Below are positions 45,107 through 57,588 of a DNA stretch of 64,000 nucleotides, in pieces. The translations under genes were made by a program, and so were the position numbers. Position 1 is the stretch's first letter. Every line of letters starts with the position of its first letter. Origin of the DNA: Seleniivibrio sp. (GTDB lineage: Bacteria > Chrysiogenota > Deferribacteres > Deferribacterales > Geovibrionaceae); NCBI RefSeq assembly GCF_021209385.1, contig NZ_JAJOIL010000035.1, positions 62,001-126,000 of the forward strand, given 5' to 3'. Below the pieces are notes generated by a model. The model was not told the DNA's origin, did not search any database, and saw only the letters and a program-made list of their open reading frames with translations.

Positions 45107-46351
45107 ATGCAAAAATTCATAACATTAAAACTTTTTTTATGTCTGGTATTTTTAACCTATTATTCAGACGCAAATGCCGCAACTACGCTTCAGGAAGCAT
45201 TTTCACAAGGAACTATCAGAGGAGAATTAAGAGCGAACTTCTTCAGCAGAGATTTTGAAGATAGTAACAAAAAGGATCGAGAAGATTTTGCAGCAGGTAC
45301 ATCTTTGTATTATCACACTGCACCGATGTATGGACTCAGTGCAGGAGCGGCATTTGCTTCAGCCAATGATATTGACAGCGACAGAGATAAAGCAACATAT
45401 GGAATGCTTGCCGCAGATCATGAAAATGTTGCCAGACTGCAGGAGTTCTATATTCAGGGAGACTGGTTTAAAACAACTTTGAAGTATGGCGCTCAGGAAT
45501 TGGAAACACCGTTCATGAATACTCACGATATACGTCTTTTACCAAGAACCTATAAAGGGTTATCCATCAAAAACAATAGTATTGATAACATGAAACTTTC
45601 CGCTTATTACATAACGGAGTCCGCAGGCTGGACAGATGATGATTTTGTTACTCTGTCGCAAGCTGTGGCTGCAGAATCAGGCGGTGCATCATCAATACCG
45701 GATGAAAAAGCAATGGTAATTCTAGGTGCCGAATACAATATTCCCACTGATATTGTTAAATCGAATGTTCAGGGTTGGTATTACACTATGACAGACGTGT
45801 TTAATCAAACCTATCTTAAAACTTCAGTATCTAAAAATCTCAACAACGTTACAATCTATACAACCCCTTCTGTTTTATGGCAAAAATCTCAGGGTGATGA
45901 ACTGAACGGTAATCTCAGTACATATCAATACGGGCTTAATGCAGGAGTAAAAGCTTTAGGATTTAACCTGACGGGTTATTATGCAAAGACAGGAGATGAT
46001 GCCATTCTTGCTCCTTGGGGAGATGAAAAAATTGTTATCCTGCAGCTTTATCACTCTGAAAGAGCAGAGGAAGACACATACGCCTTAAAGCTTAACTATG
46101 ATTTTAGTAAAATCGGAATAAAAGGACTCAGTTCATACATTTTTTATGCTAATTTTGACACTCCTGATTCCGGTGCAAACGCCTCGTCTGATGCCTCTGA
46201 AACAGATTTAAGCGCGACATATTCTTTTCATGGTGCTCTTGAAGGTGTCAGCATTAGAGCAAGATATGCAATGGTCAACATTAAAGACGGCAAAGATATT
46301 AATGATTTAAGGTTTTACGTTAGCTTTAAATTCGGGTCGAAATCAAAATAA
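45107..46351 (+). CDS. Outer-membrane porin-like protein (OprD/Campylobacterota-type)
   Basis: The product is 414 residues. The signal peptide ends near DANAA; then come TLQEAFSQGTIRGELRANFFSRDF and GLSAGAAFASANDI, typical of the OprD-like 'Opr' porins of epsilonproteobacteria and relatives. The C-terminal strand is NDLRFYVSFKFGSKSK; four extra residues follow the aromatic strand. It probably admits the substrate, or releases the product, of the neighbouring reductase. This is an inference from position. ATG at 45107 is chosen over the adjacent GTG because GGGAG is seven bases upstream. Confidence 0.8.
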   Translation: MQKFITLKLFLCLVFLTYYSDANAATTLQEAFSQGTIRGELRANFFSRDFEDSNKKDREDFAAGTSLYYHTAPMYGLSAGAAFASANDIDSDRDKATYGMLAADHENVARLQEFYIQGDWFKTTLKYGAQELETPFMNTHDIRLLPRTYKGLSIKNNSIDNMKLSAYYITESAGWTDDDFVTLSQAVAAESGGASSIPDEKAMVILGAEYNIPTDIVKSNVQGWYYTMTDVFNQTYLKTSVSKNLNNVTIYTTPSVLWQKSQGDELNGNLSTYQYGLNAGVKALGFNLTGYYAKTGDDAILAPWGDEKIVILQLYHSERAEEDTYALKLNYDFSKIGIKGLSSYIFYANFDTPDSGANASSDASETDLSATYSFHGALEGVSIRARYAMVNIKDGKDINDLRFYVSFKFGSKSK

Positions 46352-46372
46352 GCTCGTCCTCCTGTCATTTTA

Positions 46373-46447
46373 CACAACGGAGCTGTAGGTACTCTGTTGT
46401 GGTCTATTCCAGTGCTGGGTACCTGTTTTCGACAACAGGTACCCAGC
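46373..46447. terminator. Tandem hairpins between the convergent porin and MFS genes
   Basis: The first is ACAACGGAG / CTCTGTTGT with one mismatch. The second (46414-46447) is a perfect 14-bp stem GCTGGGTACCTGTT / AACAGGTACCCAGC with a 6-base loop. They lack long T-runs but are placed to end both converging transcripts. Confidence 0.6.
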
Positions 46448-46519
46448 TTAATTCACACCATCTGCTATTTAAATATATCTAAAAATGTCTGCTCTCATTT
46501 CCCCACAGACTTATATGGT

Positions 46520-47683
46520 TTATTTCAGAATATGATTTCTGTAGCTTTTAAGCACAAACATATAAAACATAATAAAAGGAATAATATTCATAACACCGAC
46601 GGAAGTATAGAGAATATTCAAAGGCATTGATTCCGTTATCTTTCCGCAAAAAACCGCACCAGCAACAATACCCATTGAATATGCACACTCAAGCGTTGAA
46701 TTTGCTCGACCGATAGATTCTTTTCTGACAATTTTTGATGCCATTACCGGCAACATAGTGTGTTCAACTCCCACACCGAATCCTATCAGTAACCCACCGC
46801 TTATCATGCTGAAATAATCTGTTGCGTTACCGAATATGTAATACCCTATAATATAAAGTACATAAGATAACCATGCGATGTAGCCCGGGTCACGTTTATC
46901 CAGAACATAGCCAGCAAGAGGGCGCATAATAAAATTCCCCAAAGCATATGCCATTATCACAACACCGGCATTCATTACACCTTCGTTTCTGGCGTGGATA
47001 ACAGCATACGACATAAATAACCCATGCCACATACTTGCTACAAATCTGAGAAATGCCAGAGAAAGCACTCTATATTCTATGAAGCATTCTAAAGACAGTT
47101 TGCGTTTTGGAATCTGTGTTTGTTCAATCTTTATAAATAATACCGGAATAATGAGAATAAACCCCGTAATTGTCAGTAGAGCAAAAAGAGTTCTATATGA
47201 TTCTATATCAATTATATAAAACACAGATGATGATGCCAACAACATGCCAAAAACGGATGTCATGCCAATTAGTCCTAACCCTCTTCCTGCATTTTCCTTG
47301 TTGACAATATCTATTGTCAGTGCAGGATATATTGCCCGAACCGCTCCGGAACCAACGCCATGAAGCAATCTGACAAACAAAAGGAGCATGAAAACTGCGG
47401 CAAAATAATATAAACCTGTACACGCTATACATAATAATAAACCAAAAATAAAAACTGTTTTTCGCCCAATTCTGTCCGTTATGTATCCAATAAAAAACTT
47501 AATAAACAATGCTGATACTGAAAAAATACCTATGAATAGACCAATATAACTCCTGCTATAATCCATATTTTCAGATATATATACAGGGAAGATCGCTATT
47601 ATGCTGTATTCAACAATAGAAAATAGTGACATGGAGAAAAACAAGAGCAACATATTAAAAGACATCAGCCGATACTTTGCCAT
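46520..47683 (-). CDS. Major facilitator superfamily transporter
   Basis: The product is 387 residues with about 12 hydrophobic segments. MFS motif A GYITDRIGRKT follows helix 2, and an RLLHGVGSGAVRAIYPAL segment resembles motif B. Length and layout fit a small-solute carrier or drug-efflux protein; the substrate is unknown. It faces the porin gene and shares the AT-rich composition of the merR-cytochrome-flavoprotein-porin block, so it may move the same compound across the inner membrane. AGGA is about 11 bases before the ATG; MSFNML six codons later is an alternative start. Confidence 0.88.
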   Translation of the reverse strand: MAKYRLMSFNMLLLFFSMSLFSIVEYSIIAIFPVYISENMDYSRSYIGLFIGIFSVSALFIKFFIGYITDRIGRKTVFIFGLLLCIACTGLYYFAAVFMLLLFVRLLHGVGSGAVRAIYPALTIDIVNKENAGRGLGLIGMTSVFGMLLASSSVFYIIDIESYRTLFALLTITGFILIIPVLFIKIEQTQIPKRKLSLECFIEYRVLSLAFLRFVASMWHGLFMSYAVIHARNEGVMNAGVVIMAYALGNFIMRPLAGYVLDKRDPGYIAWLSYVLYIIGYYIFGNATDYFSMISGGLLIGFGVGVEHTMLPVMASKIVRKESIGRANSTLECAYSMGIVAGAVFCGKITESMPLNILYTSVGVMNIIPFIMFYMFVLKSYRNHILK

Positions 47684-47848
47684 AACAATCAGTTCCTATC
47701 AGTATCTTTTCCTGTTGAAAGATATTTTGTATGTAAACATTATATATCTGACCAACAGATTTTTAAACAAAATACTGTATCTGCCTTAACAAAATAATAA
47801 CATTAACTTTTATATGTAATAGGAACTCAATAAAATGCTTCATCATAA

Positions 47849-47880
47849 AAAAAGCCCTGCGGAAAACCACAGGGCTTTTT
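47849..47880 (-). terminator. Rho-independent terminator after korC
   Basis: AAAAAGCCCTG / CAGGGCTTTTT, an 11-bp stem with a 10-base loop and T-run, 23 bp past the korC stop on the minus strand. Confidence 0.92.
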
Positions 47881-47902
47881 AAATTTAGGCTTTAAAAATC
47901 GC

Positions 47903-48451
47903 TTACAGAGCTTTTGCAGCTTTCGCCAGTTCGATACCGGCGTTAATAGCGTTTTTATTAAGTTCTTCTGTGCCTTTGGGAACTCTGGAAAGAACCGCTT
48001 TTTCAAGGGTTTCGGGTTTAACGAAACCACAGATTTCGTTAAGTGCGCCGAGAGTTACCACGTTTGCAACCATCGCTTTACCCACTTTTTCAGCGGCTGT
48101 GCGGATGATAGGCATCATGTAAACTTTCCAGTTGCCTTTGGGCGCGGTTTTGACCATAAGGTCGTCCAGAATAAGGATACCGCCGTCCACAAGGTCTTTG
48201 GAATATTTGTCTGCTGCTTCCTGAGTAAGGGCAACCAGAACATCGGGAGCCATTACTTTCGGATAGTAGATTTCTTCGTCACTGATAATAACTTCCGCCT
48301 TGGAAGCACCACCGCGCGCCTCAGGTCCGTAGGATTGAGACTGGATAGCTTTTTTACCCTCAAGAACGGATGCGCCGGCTGCGAGGATGATACCTGCCGT
48401 GATCATACCCTGACCGCCTGAACCGCTGAGTCTGATTTGATGTCTAGCCAT
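47903..48451 (-). CDS. korC: 2-oxoglutarate:ferredoxin oxidoreductase, gamma subunit
   Basis: The product is 182 residues, starting MARHQIRLSGSGGQGMITAG, the glycine-rich opening of the gamma family, followed by SYGPEARGGASKAEVIIS. The subunit completes the KorDABC complex, which interconverts 2-oxoglutarate plus CoA and succinyl-CoA plus CO2 with ferredoxin. It is last in the operon, 11 bp after korB, and is followed by a strong terminator. The substrate assignment relies on the neighbouring TCA genes, as other 2-oxoacid enzymes share this architecture. Confidence 0.92.
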   Translation of the reverse strand: MARHQIRLSGSGGQGMITAGIILAAGASVLEGKKAIQSQSYGPEARGGASKAEVIISDEEIYYPKVMAPDVLVALTQEAADKYSKDLVDGGILILDDLMVKTAPKGNWKVYMMPIIRTAAEKVGKAMVANVVTLGALNEICGFVKPETLEKAVLSRVPKGTEELNKNAINAGIELAKAAKAL

Positions 48452-48462
48452 TATATCACCTC

Positions 48463-49269
48463 TTAGCTCAGCCCGACGTTAGCATCATATGCTTCAACGT
48501 ATTCGGGCTTTTCAACGTCATGAAGAACGCCTATCGGGAATTTGCCTGCTTTTTCTTCTTCAGACATTTTTTCCCACTGTGCTATTGCCACAGAGTGCTC
48601 TTTCTGCCATTCGATCATACCTGCGGGGCTCGCAAGTTTGTTTTTACGTCCGTAGCCTGTGGGGCATCCGGCGATGATCTCAACAATAGAGAAACCTTTG
48701 TGCTCAAAAGCCTGTTTCATCAGTTTTTCCATAGGAACAGCGTGGTAAGTTGTTGTTCTTGCAACAAATGTAGCACCTGCGCCGATAGCCAGCTGAGCAA
48801 TATCGAACTGGTTGTCGGAGTTACCGAAAGGAGCTGTAGTCGCACGTGAGCCTTTGGGCGTTGTGGGCGAATACTGACCGCCGGTCATACCATAGATGAA
48901 GTTGTTGAACACGAAACAAGTGATGTTAATGTTACGACGGCAAGCGTGGATGAAGTGGTTACCACCGATAGCCGTCATGTCGCCGTCACCGCCCATAGCG
49001 ATAACATTGAGTTTGGGGTTTGCAACTTTAACGCCTGTTGCGAAAGCAAGTGAACGTCCGTGTGTTGTGTGGAGTGTGTTGAAATCCACATAACCGGGAA
49101 GACGTGAAGCGCAACCGATACCTGATGTCATAACAACATCATCTTTTTCCCAGCCGATGCTGTCGATTGCTCTTATCATAGATTTCATAATGATACCATA
49201 GCCGCAGCCGGGGCACCAGATATGAGGGATTTTACCTTTTCTGAGGTATTTGCTGTAATCGTAGGACAT
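48463..49269 (-). CDS. korB: 2-oxoglutarate:ferredoxin oxidoreductase, beta subunit
   Basis: The product is 268 residues. It has the IWCPGCGYGIIM cluster-binding region near residue 17, GIGCASRLPGYV, and the thiamine-diphosphate motif GGDGDMTAIGGNHFIHA (about 93-109). It lacks an internal ferredoxin domain, as expected for the Kor type. It overlaps the korA stop by one base, so the two catalytic subunits are translationally coupled. Confidence 0.94.
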   Translation of the reverse strand: MSYDYSKYLRKGKIPHIWCPGCGYGIIMKSMIRAIDSIGWEKDDVVMTSGIGCASRLPGYVDFNTLHTTHGRSLAFATGVKVANPKLNVIAMGGDGDMTAIGGNHFIHACRRNINITCFVFNNFIYGMTGGQYSPTTPKGSRATTAPFGNSDNQFDIAQLAIGAGATFVARTTTYHAVPMEKLMKQAFEHKGFSIVEIIAGCPTGYGRKNKLASPAGMIEWQKEHSVAIAQWEKMSEEEKAGKFPIGVLHDVEKPEYVEAYDANVGLS

Positions 49270-50402
49270 TATTTACCCCCCTTGATTTTGTTGAGGATGG
49301 TAATGGGGTTGATAGGTTCTGAGTCAATCTGGAATATTCCTTCAACTTCAGGGGAGCCTTTCAGCACTCTTTCAACTTCAAGAGCTGTCTGTCCGAGGTT
49401 CATTTCGGGCACGATAACTCTTTTAACTTTACCTTTGTATTTCAGAAGGTGTTTGTCAGGGAAAGGCCAGATTGTAAGAGGTCTGAAAAGACCGACTTTA
49501 ATGCCTTCCGCTCTTGCCATCTGAACTGCTTCTTTTGCGGAACGTGCTGTAGAACCGAATGCAAAGATAAGGATTTCCGCATCGTCGCACATCATTTCGT
49601 CAACAACAACGATCTCGTCGTAATGGTCGTCCACTTTCTTCTGCTGGCGGATTTCGTCAGCCTGAGCCAGTTTACCGTCGTTTGAAGGGAAACCGTCGGG
49701 AAGGTGGTTAAGACCTGTTATGTGATAGCGATAGCCTGAACCGAAATCGGCCATAGGAGCTACGCCGTCAGCTTCGGGTTTGTAGGGCAGATAGTCTTTG
49801 GGGTCGCAAGTAGGACGCTTGCGGTCAATAACTGTAAGATCGCCGGGTTCGGGCATCTCAACTGCTTCTCTCATGTGACCGATGATCTCATCTGTAAGAA
49901 GGATAACGGGCATACGGTATTTTTCAGCAAGGTTGAAAGCTCTTACGGTTTCGTTGAGTTGTTCCTGTACAGTCGAGGGAGTCAGAGCTATACAGGGGTG
50001 GTCTCCGTGTGTACCCCAGCGTGCCTGCATAACATCAGACTGTCCGGGACCTGTGGGAAGACCTGTAGAGGGTCCGCCTCTCATAACGTTAACAATAACG
50101 CAGGGAATCTCGGTCAGGTAACCGTAACCAAGGTTCTCCATTTTAAGGCTCATACCGGGACCGGATGTAGCGGTCAGTGATTTTTTTCCGGCTATAGAGC
50201 CGCCAAGAGTAGCCGCCATAGCAGCAAGCTCGTCTTCCATTTGGATAAATCTTCCGCCCAGTTTGGGCAGTCTCGCAGCAAGTATCTCTGCGACTTCAGT
50301 GGAAGGTGTGATAGGATAGCCGGCATAAAAACGGCAGCCCGCATAAAGAGCACCTTCACATACAGCCTCATTCCCCTGAAGGAACTTTACTTGTTTAGCC
50401 AC
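49269..50402 (-). CDS. korA: 2-oxoglutarate:ferredoxin oxidoreductase, alpha subunit
   Basis: The product is 377 residues. It begins MAKQVKFLQGNEAVCEGALYAGC in two blocks, with the YPITPSTEVAE motif near residue 29 and TSGPGMSLKMENLGY near 79. The domain III region is DAEILIFAFGSTARSAKEAV. Alpha subunits bind the pyrimidine side of thiamine diphosphate and the 2-oxoacid. It lies between korD and korB; ribosome site AGGAGG. Confidence 0.95.
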   Translation of the reverse strand: MAKQVKFLQGNEAVCEGALYAGCRFYAGYPITPSTEVAEILAARLPKLGGRFIQMEDELAAMAATLGGSIAGKKSLTATSGPGMSLKMENLGYGYLTEIPCVIVNVMRGGPSTGLPTGPGQSDVMQARWGTHGDHPCIALTPSTVQEQLNETVRAFNLAEKYRMPVILLTDEIIGHMREAVEMPEPGDLTVIDRKRPTCDPKDYLPYKPEADGVAPMADFGSGYRYHITGLNHLPDGFPSNDGKLAQADEIRQQKKVDDHYDEIVVVDEMMCDDAEILIFAFGSTARSAKEAVQMARAEGIKVGLFRPLTIWPFPDKHLLKYKGKVKRVIVPEMNLGQTALEVERVLKGSPEVEGIFQIDSEPINPITILNKIKGGK

Positions 50403-50417
50403 AAATTCCTCCTAATA

Positions 50418-50612
50418 TTATTTCTTATAAACTTCGATAGCAAAATCAGGACATCTAAGCTCGCACTGCATGCAGGCGATACACTTGTCGAGATCTTTAA
50501 CGGCGGCCTTGAAATCTTTCATTTCAAGGGCGTCAACAGGGCAAAGTTCTACGCAAATCTCGCAGCCTTTGCAGAGATTGACGTAAATTTCAATTTTTTC
50601 TGCCTTAGCCAT
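50418..50612 (-). CDS. korD: 2-oxoglutarate:ferredoxin oxidoreductase, delta (ferredoxin-like) subunit
   Basis: The product is 64 residues with two 4Fe-4S motifs: CKGCEICVELCPVDAL and CIACMQCELRCPDFAI. It is the electron-transfer subunit of the Kor complex and the first gene of the korDABC set, 15 bp before korA. Length and motif spacing are normal. Confidence 0.94.
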   Translation of the reverse strand: MAKAEKIEIYVNLCKGCEICVELCPVDALEMKDFKAAVKDLDKCIACMQCELRCPDFAIEVYKK

Positions 50613-50653
50613 TTACCTCTCCTTATCGAATTTGAGACATTCCCATTCTATTT

Positions 50654-50677
50654 AAAACCGTAAATTGAAACGGTTTT
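50654..50677 (-). terminator. Candidate terminator between sucD and korD
   Basis: AAAACCGT / ACGGTTTT, an 8-bp stem with an 8-base loop, 7 bp after the sucD stop on the minus strand. It is followed by A/T-rich sequence with only a short T-run, so read-through into korDABC is plausible. Confidence 0.45.
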
Positions 50678-50684
50678 TAATCCT

Positions 50685-51563
50685 TTATTTCCCCAGAACC
50701 TCGGCAACCTTTCTGCCGATGTCCGCAGGTGAGTGAACAACATGAACGCCGCACTTTTCAAGGGCTTCCATCTTCGCTGCGGCTGTGTCATCGCCGCCTG
50801 AAATAATGGCTCCCGCGTGTCCCATCCTCTTTCCCTTAGGCGCCGTCTGTCCCGCAATAAAGCTGACGACGGGTTTGGAAAAATTCTGTTTTATCCACTC
50901 GCCCGCCTTAACCTCCGCCTGTCCGCCTATCTCTCCGATAAGCACGACACACTCGGTCTGGGCGTCGTATTCAAACATCTCAAGCAGGTCTATATATTTA
51001 AGTCCGATAATGGGGTCGCCGCCTATGCCTATGCACGTTGACTGACCGAACCCGAACGAACTTACCTGTTTAACCGCTTCATATGTAAGGGTTCCCGATT
51101 TGCTTATTATTCCCACTGTTCCGGGTGCGTGTATCTCGCCCGGCATGATGCCCATTTTACATTCACCGGGGGTGATTACGCCGGGGCAGTTGGGACCCAC
51201 AAGCATTGTGCGGGATGTACCCGTCTTCATCATTCTTTTGACCTTGAGCATGTCCTTAACAGGTATGCCCTCGGTGATGCACACGCAGAGGTCGAGGTTA
51301 GCGTCCACAGCCTCCATAACGGAGTCGGCAGCGAATGCCGGCGGAACGTAAACTATCGAAGCGTTGCAGCCTGTCTTTCTGACAGCTTCCATCATTGTGT
51401 CGAAAACCGGAGTTCCGTCCACCTCGGTTCCGCCCTTGCCCGGCACAACGCCCGCAACAATGTTGGTTCCGTATTCTTTCATTCTGGCCGCGTGGAATCT
51501 GCCCTGCGAACCGGAAAGACCCTGCACCACCACTTTGGTTCTGTTGTTAACAAGTATGCTCAT
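50685..51563 (-). CDS. sucD: Succinyl-CoA synthetase alpha subunit
   Basis: The product is 292 residues. It starts [21 protein letters not shown], with the CoA-binding Rossmann domain, [19 protein letters not shown], and the phospho-histidine in [10 protein letters not shown] near residue 248. It interconverts succinyl-CoA and succinate with nucleotide triphosphate formation. It lies 11 bp after sucC on the same transcript and upstream of korDABC, which makes or uses succinyl-CoA. Confidence 0.97.
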   Translation of the reverse strand: MSILVNNRTKVVVQGLSGSQGRFHAARMKEYGTNIVAGVVPGKGGTEVDGTPVFDTMMEAVRKTGCNASIVYVPPAFAADSVMEAVDANLDLCVCITEGIPVKDMLKVKRMMKTGTSRTMLVGPNCPGVITPGECKMGIMPGEIHAPGTVGIISKSGTLTYEAVKQVSSFGFGQSTCIGIGGDPIIGLKYIDLLEMFEYDAQTECVVLIGEIGGQAEVKAGEWIKQNFSKPVVSFIAGQTAPKGKRMGHAGAIISGGDDTAAAKMEALEKCGVHVVHSPADIGRKVAEVLGK

Positions 51564-51574
51564 GCGACCTCTCC

Positions 51575-52777
51575 TTACTTCTTGACAGAGCGTTTGTGCG
51601 GCTCTGATTTTGCAAGTTCAACAGCTTTCTGTGCGGCGTCAGCCATGGTATCGCCCGTTACGATGTTGATACCTTTCGCGGATGCGCCCTCTTCCAGAAT
51701 TTTTCTGCCTTCCGCCACATGGGTTCCATCCAGTCTTACAACTATGTGCCTGTCTCCGGGCACCTCGTCAGACGCTTTCAGAACGCCCTCGGCTATGAGG
51801 TCACAGCGGACTATGCCGCCGAATATATTTACGAATATCACCTTGACCTTGGGGTCGGTGAGGATAATCTTAAACGCTTCACGAACCTTATTGACGTCTG
51901 CGCCGCCGCCGACATCAAGGAAATTCGCAGGCTGACCGCCAAAAGACTTTATGATGTCCATGGTTGCCATCGCAAGACCCGCGCCGTTGACCATACATCC
52001 GATATTTCCTTCCATACTCACATAAGACAGGTCGAAAATGGACGCCCTGACCTCCTGCGGTTCAAGCTCGCCGTAATCCTTCATCTCTTCAATTTTCGGA
52101 TGTCTGAAAAGAGCGTTGTCGTCAACGGTCATTTTGGCATCCAGACACACTATCTCGCTTTCGCCTGTGACAACCAGAGGGTTTATCTCAAGCATCATAG
52201 CGTCGTGGTTTACAAAACACTGATAGAGTCTCTCTGCGATGTCTGCGAACTTGTTCAGAAGGTTTGACGGAAGCCCTATCTTCTTCGCTATCTTGCGTCC
52301 GGTGAACTGGGAAAGACCCAGAACGGGACTGATATGTTCTTTAACAATCGCCGCAGGGTTGCTCTTCGCAACCTCTTCGATCTCAACGCCGCCCTCGGAG
52401 CTTGCTATGATCATATGCTGCTCTGAGTCGCGGTCTACAAGAAAGCTGAGATATATCTCCTGACGGATATCCGTCGCTTTCTCTACCAGTATTCTGTGGA
52501 CAATCTTGCCCTCTTCCCCCGTCTGCTTGGTGACGAGTTTCATACCGAGCATCTGGGTCGCCTCGTCGTATACGTCGCCGTATGCGCTGACAACCTTAAC
52601 GCCGCCCGCCTTGCCTCTGCCTCCGGCATGAACCTGAGCCTTAATGACCCATTTTTCGCCTTTAAGCGATTTAGCCACCCTTAAAGCGTCGCTGGCAGTC
52701 GATGCCACTCCGCCATCGGGAACAGGAACACCGTAGGATCTCAAAAGACCCTTCGCTTGAAATTCATGCAAATACAT
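51575..52777 (-). CDS. sucC: Succinyl-CoA synthetase beta subunit
   Basis: The product is 400 residues. It starts [20 protein letters not shown], with an ATP-grasp domain ([16 protein letters not shown]), [10 protein letters not shown], and the C-terminal ligase domain ([26 protein letters not shown]). It provides the nucleotide and succinate sites of the SucCD complex. First gene of the sucCD unit; AGGAGGGTGAGCC precedes the ATG. Confidence 0.97.
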   Translation of the reverse strand: MYLHEFQAKGLLRSYGVPVPDGGVASTASDALRVAKSLKGEKWVIKAQVHAGGRGKAGGVKVVSAYGDVYDEATQMLGMKLVTKQTGEEGKIVHRILVEKATDIRQEIYLSFLVDRDSEQHMIIASSEGGVEIEEVAKSNPAAIVKEHISPVLGLSQFTGRKIAKKIGLPSNLLNKFADIAERLYQCFVNHDAMMLEINPLVVTGESEIVCLDAKMTVDDNALFRHPKIEEMKDYGELEPQEVRASIFDLSYVSMEGNIGCMVNGAGLAMATMDIIKSFGGQPANFLDVGGGADVNKVREAFKIILTDPKVKVIFVNIFGGIVRCDLIAEGVLKASDEVPGDRHIVVRLDGTHVAEGRKILEEGASAKGINIVTGDTMADAAQKAVELAKSEPHKRSVKK

Positions 52778-52846
52778 GGCTCACCCTCCTGTAGTCATTA
52801 CGGTTCAGAATTTTAGCATTTACGTTCATAAATACCTTTTTTGCAA

Positions 52847-52863
52847 CCCTTTTCTGCAAAGGG
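52847..52863 (-). terminator. Weak hairpin between mdh and sucC
   Basis: CCCTTT / AAAGGG, a 6-bp stem with a 5-base loop, followed on the minus strand by TTGCAAAAAA rather than a T-run. It may partly separate mdh from sucCD. Confidence 0.3.
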
Positions 52864-52914
52864 CGAGCCATGTTTTTTACTTTTAATTACAAGTCAAAAT
52901 TATTTGACTTATGC

Positions 52915-53895
<981 letters not shown>

Positions 53896-53933
53896 TTAAG
53901 CCCCCTACATTATTTTTATTCGTAGTATAAAAA

Positions 53934-53960
53934 GGCGCCCGCTCTCTTTAAACGGGCGCC
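53934..53960 (-). terminator. Rho-independent terminator after icd
   Basis: GGCGCCCG / CGGGCGCC, an 8-bp all-GC stem with an 11-base loop, followed on the minus strand by a T-run. It starts 10 bp past the icd stop. Confidence 0.92.
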
Positions 53961-53969
53961 AAAGCTGCA

Positions 53970-56216
<2,247 letters not shown>

Positions 56217-56399
56217 TTATTCGACTTAATCCTCTTCTCTATCGTTATATGTTACCCGTTTTAGTAAAATCTTAAAAGCGGTGATGCGCTTTCAAGAAAT
56301 GTGCCGCATGCAGAACGTTCCGATTCGCCTGCTCATTTAAGACTGTCGCGGAGCGTAAAAGTTTTCTTGGCGACTTCTATAATGCTATTATTTTTTATA

Positions 56400-56418
56400 A
56401 CTGTATACAGTATACTGT
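56400..56418 (-). promoter_or_regulatory. Paired palindromic operator at the icd promoter
   Basis: Two perfect 12-bp palindromes overlap: ACTGTATACAGT (56400-56411) and ACAGTATACTGT (56407-56418), giving two GTATAC cores 7 bp apart. They overlap the downstream edge of the -10 element. The same core spacing occurs upstream of acnB. Confidence 0.75.
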
Positions 56419-56444
56419 TATATATTTTACTAAGTTTTTGTCAA
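56417..56444 (-). promoter_or_regulatory. Sigma-70 promoter of icd
   Basis: On the minus strand TTGACA (56439-56444), a 16-bp spacer and TATAAC (56417-56422). The predicted start is near 56410, inside the operator. Confidence 0.75.
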
Positions 56445-56805
56445 GCATTATTGCCCTTTTCTATGATAAAACATTATTTAAATTTTATTTTCCTCACACT
56501 GCCAATCTTTTGCAAGTGGAATTTTTTTAACATACCAAAATGCGTCTGACAAACCTCTGAAATGCCTGCCAAGAAAGAACTATAGAATATATTGAATATT
56601 TCAATATCAAATTGAAATATTGTTACAAAAATCACATTCAAGTATAAACCTTGTTTTAAAATGGCGACTTTGATAATAAATATTAAACGGTGTTTGTATT
56701 TGAAATGAGCTGCATCTTAAAAAACATCATCGGTTCGTAATTTTTTTACAGAAAGACCGCGGATGTCTTTTAACAGAATAAAAGCACAGCTGAATTGTTA
56801 ACAGA

Positions 56806-57588
56806 TCAATGCATCAGATAAAGCAGAACTCCGAAAAACGACAGACATAAAGCGGAAAAACGCGTAATAAGTTGATATTTATCTTCAAAAGATGAAAAAA
56901 GACCCTTTCCGGCATAACCTGCCGTAACAGACGCCAGAGAAGTGGTCACCATCATCCCCAACGTCAGAGCAAGCGTACCCGCAAAAGCCATAACCGGCAT
57001 TCTTACAGCCAGAAAAAAAGTGCCTACAGTAAAGGTCGCAGGACACGGTATCATTCCGGAAATAAAGGTAAAAATTAAATTACCCTCTTTGCGTGGCTCC
57101 TGCTTTCTGAATGACGCGGCAAACAGATACAGACCGAAAAGTATAAGCGAAACCGAGCTTACCGATGCAAATACATTACCGTAACTGTCTATCGCACCGC
57201 TAAGATGCATATCGGTCAAATAATATACGCCGAAAACAAGACACATCGACATCAGTCCATGGAACATTCCGGACAAAGCACCGACAAAAGCCGCTTTAAC
57301 GCCCGAAATTCCTCTCGAAACAGTATAGGCGGAAACGGCTGCCTTGTTATGCCCCGGACCGGCCGCATGCACCAATCCGTAGACAAACGAGAACAGCACA
57401 ATCAGAAACACTCCTTTCGATGAGCCAGTAGCGCGATACTCTGCCGCCTTTCCGGTTATAGTGCTTCTCAGACTGTACTGCATCTCTGTCAGATGAGAAA
57501 GAAATCCTGACCAGACGTTGCTTTTATAAAGCGCATACAGCACCGCTGCCATCGCCATAGCCAACAATGCAGCAAATATTTTTTTCAT
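56806..57588 (-). CDS. NicO/RcnA-type nickel or cobalt transporter
   Basis: The product is 260 residues with about six transmembrane segments. It has the family motifs VYGLVHAAGPGHNKAAVSAY (His/Pro/Gly/His set, near residues 69-88) and SGMIPCPATFTVGTF. NicO proteins move Ni2+ or Co2+ across the inner membrane, inward or outward depending on the subgroup. It overlaps the DUF1007 gene by four bases; DUF1007 proteins commonly accompany NicO carriers as periplasmic partners. The position between icd and acnB has no obvious metabolic reason. Confidence 0.87.
   Translation of the reverse strand: MKKIFAALLAMAMAAVLYALYKSNVWSGFLSHLTEMQYSLRSTITGKAAEYRATGSSKGVFLIVLFSFVYGLVHAAGPGHNKAAVSAYTVSRGISGVKAAFVGALSGMFHGLMSMCLVFGVYYLTDMHLSGAIDSYGNVFASVSSVSLILFGLYLFAASFRKQEPRKEGNLIFTFISGMIPCPATFTVGTFFLAVRMPVMAFAGTLALTLGMMVTTSLASVTAGYAGKGLFSSFEDKYQLITRFSALCLSFFGVLLYLMH

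Noticed and set aside
51129-51935. Plus-strand open frame of 268 codons opposite sucD/sucC
   Set aside because: Crosses two well-supported genes on the opposite strand and has no domain.
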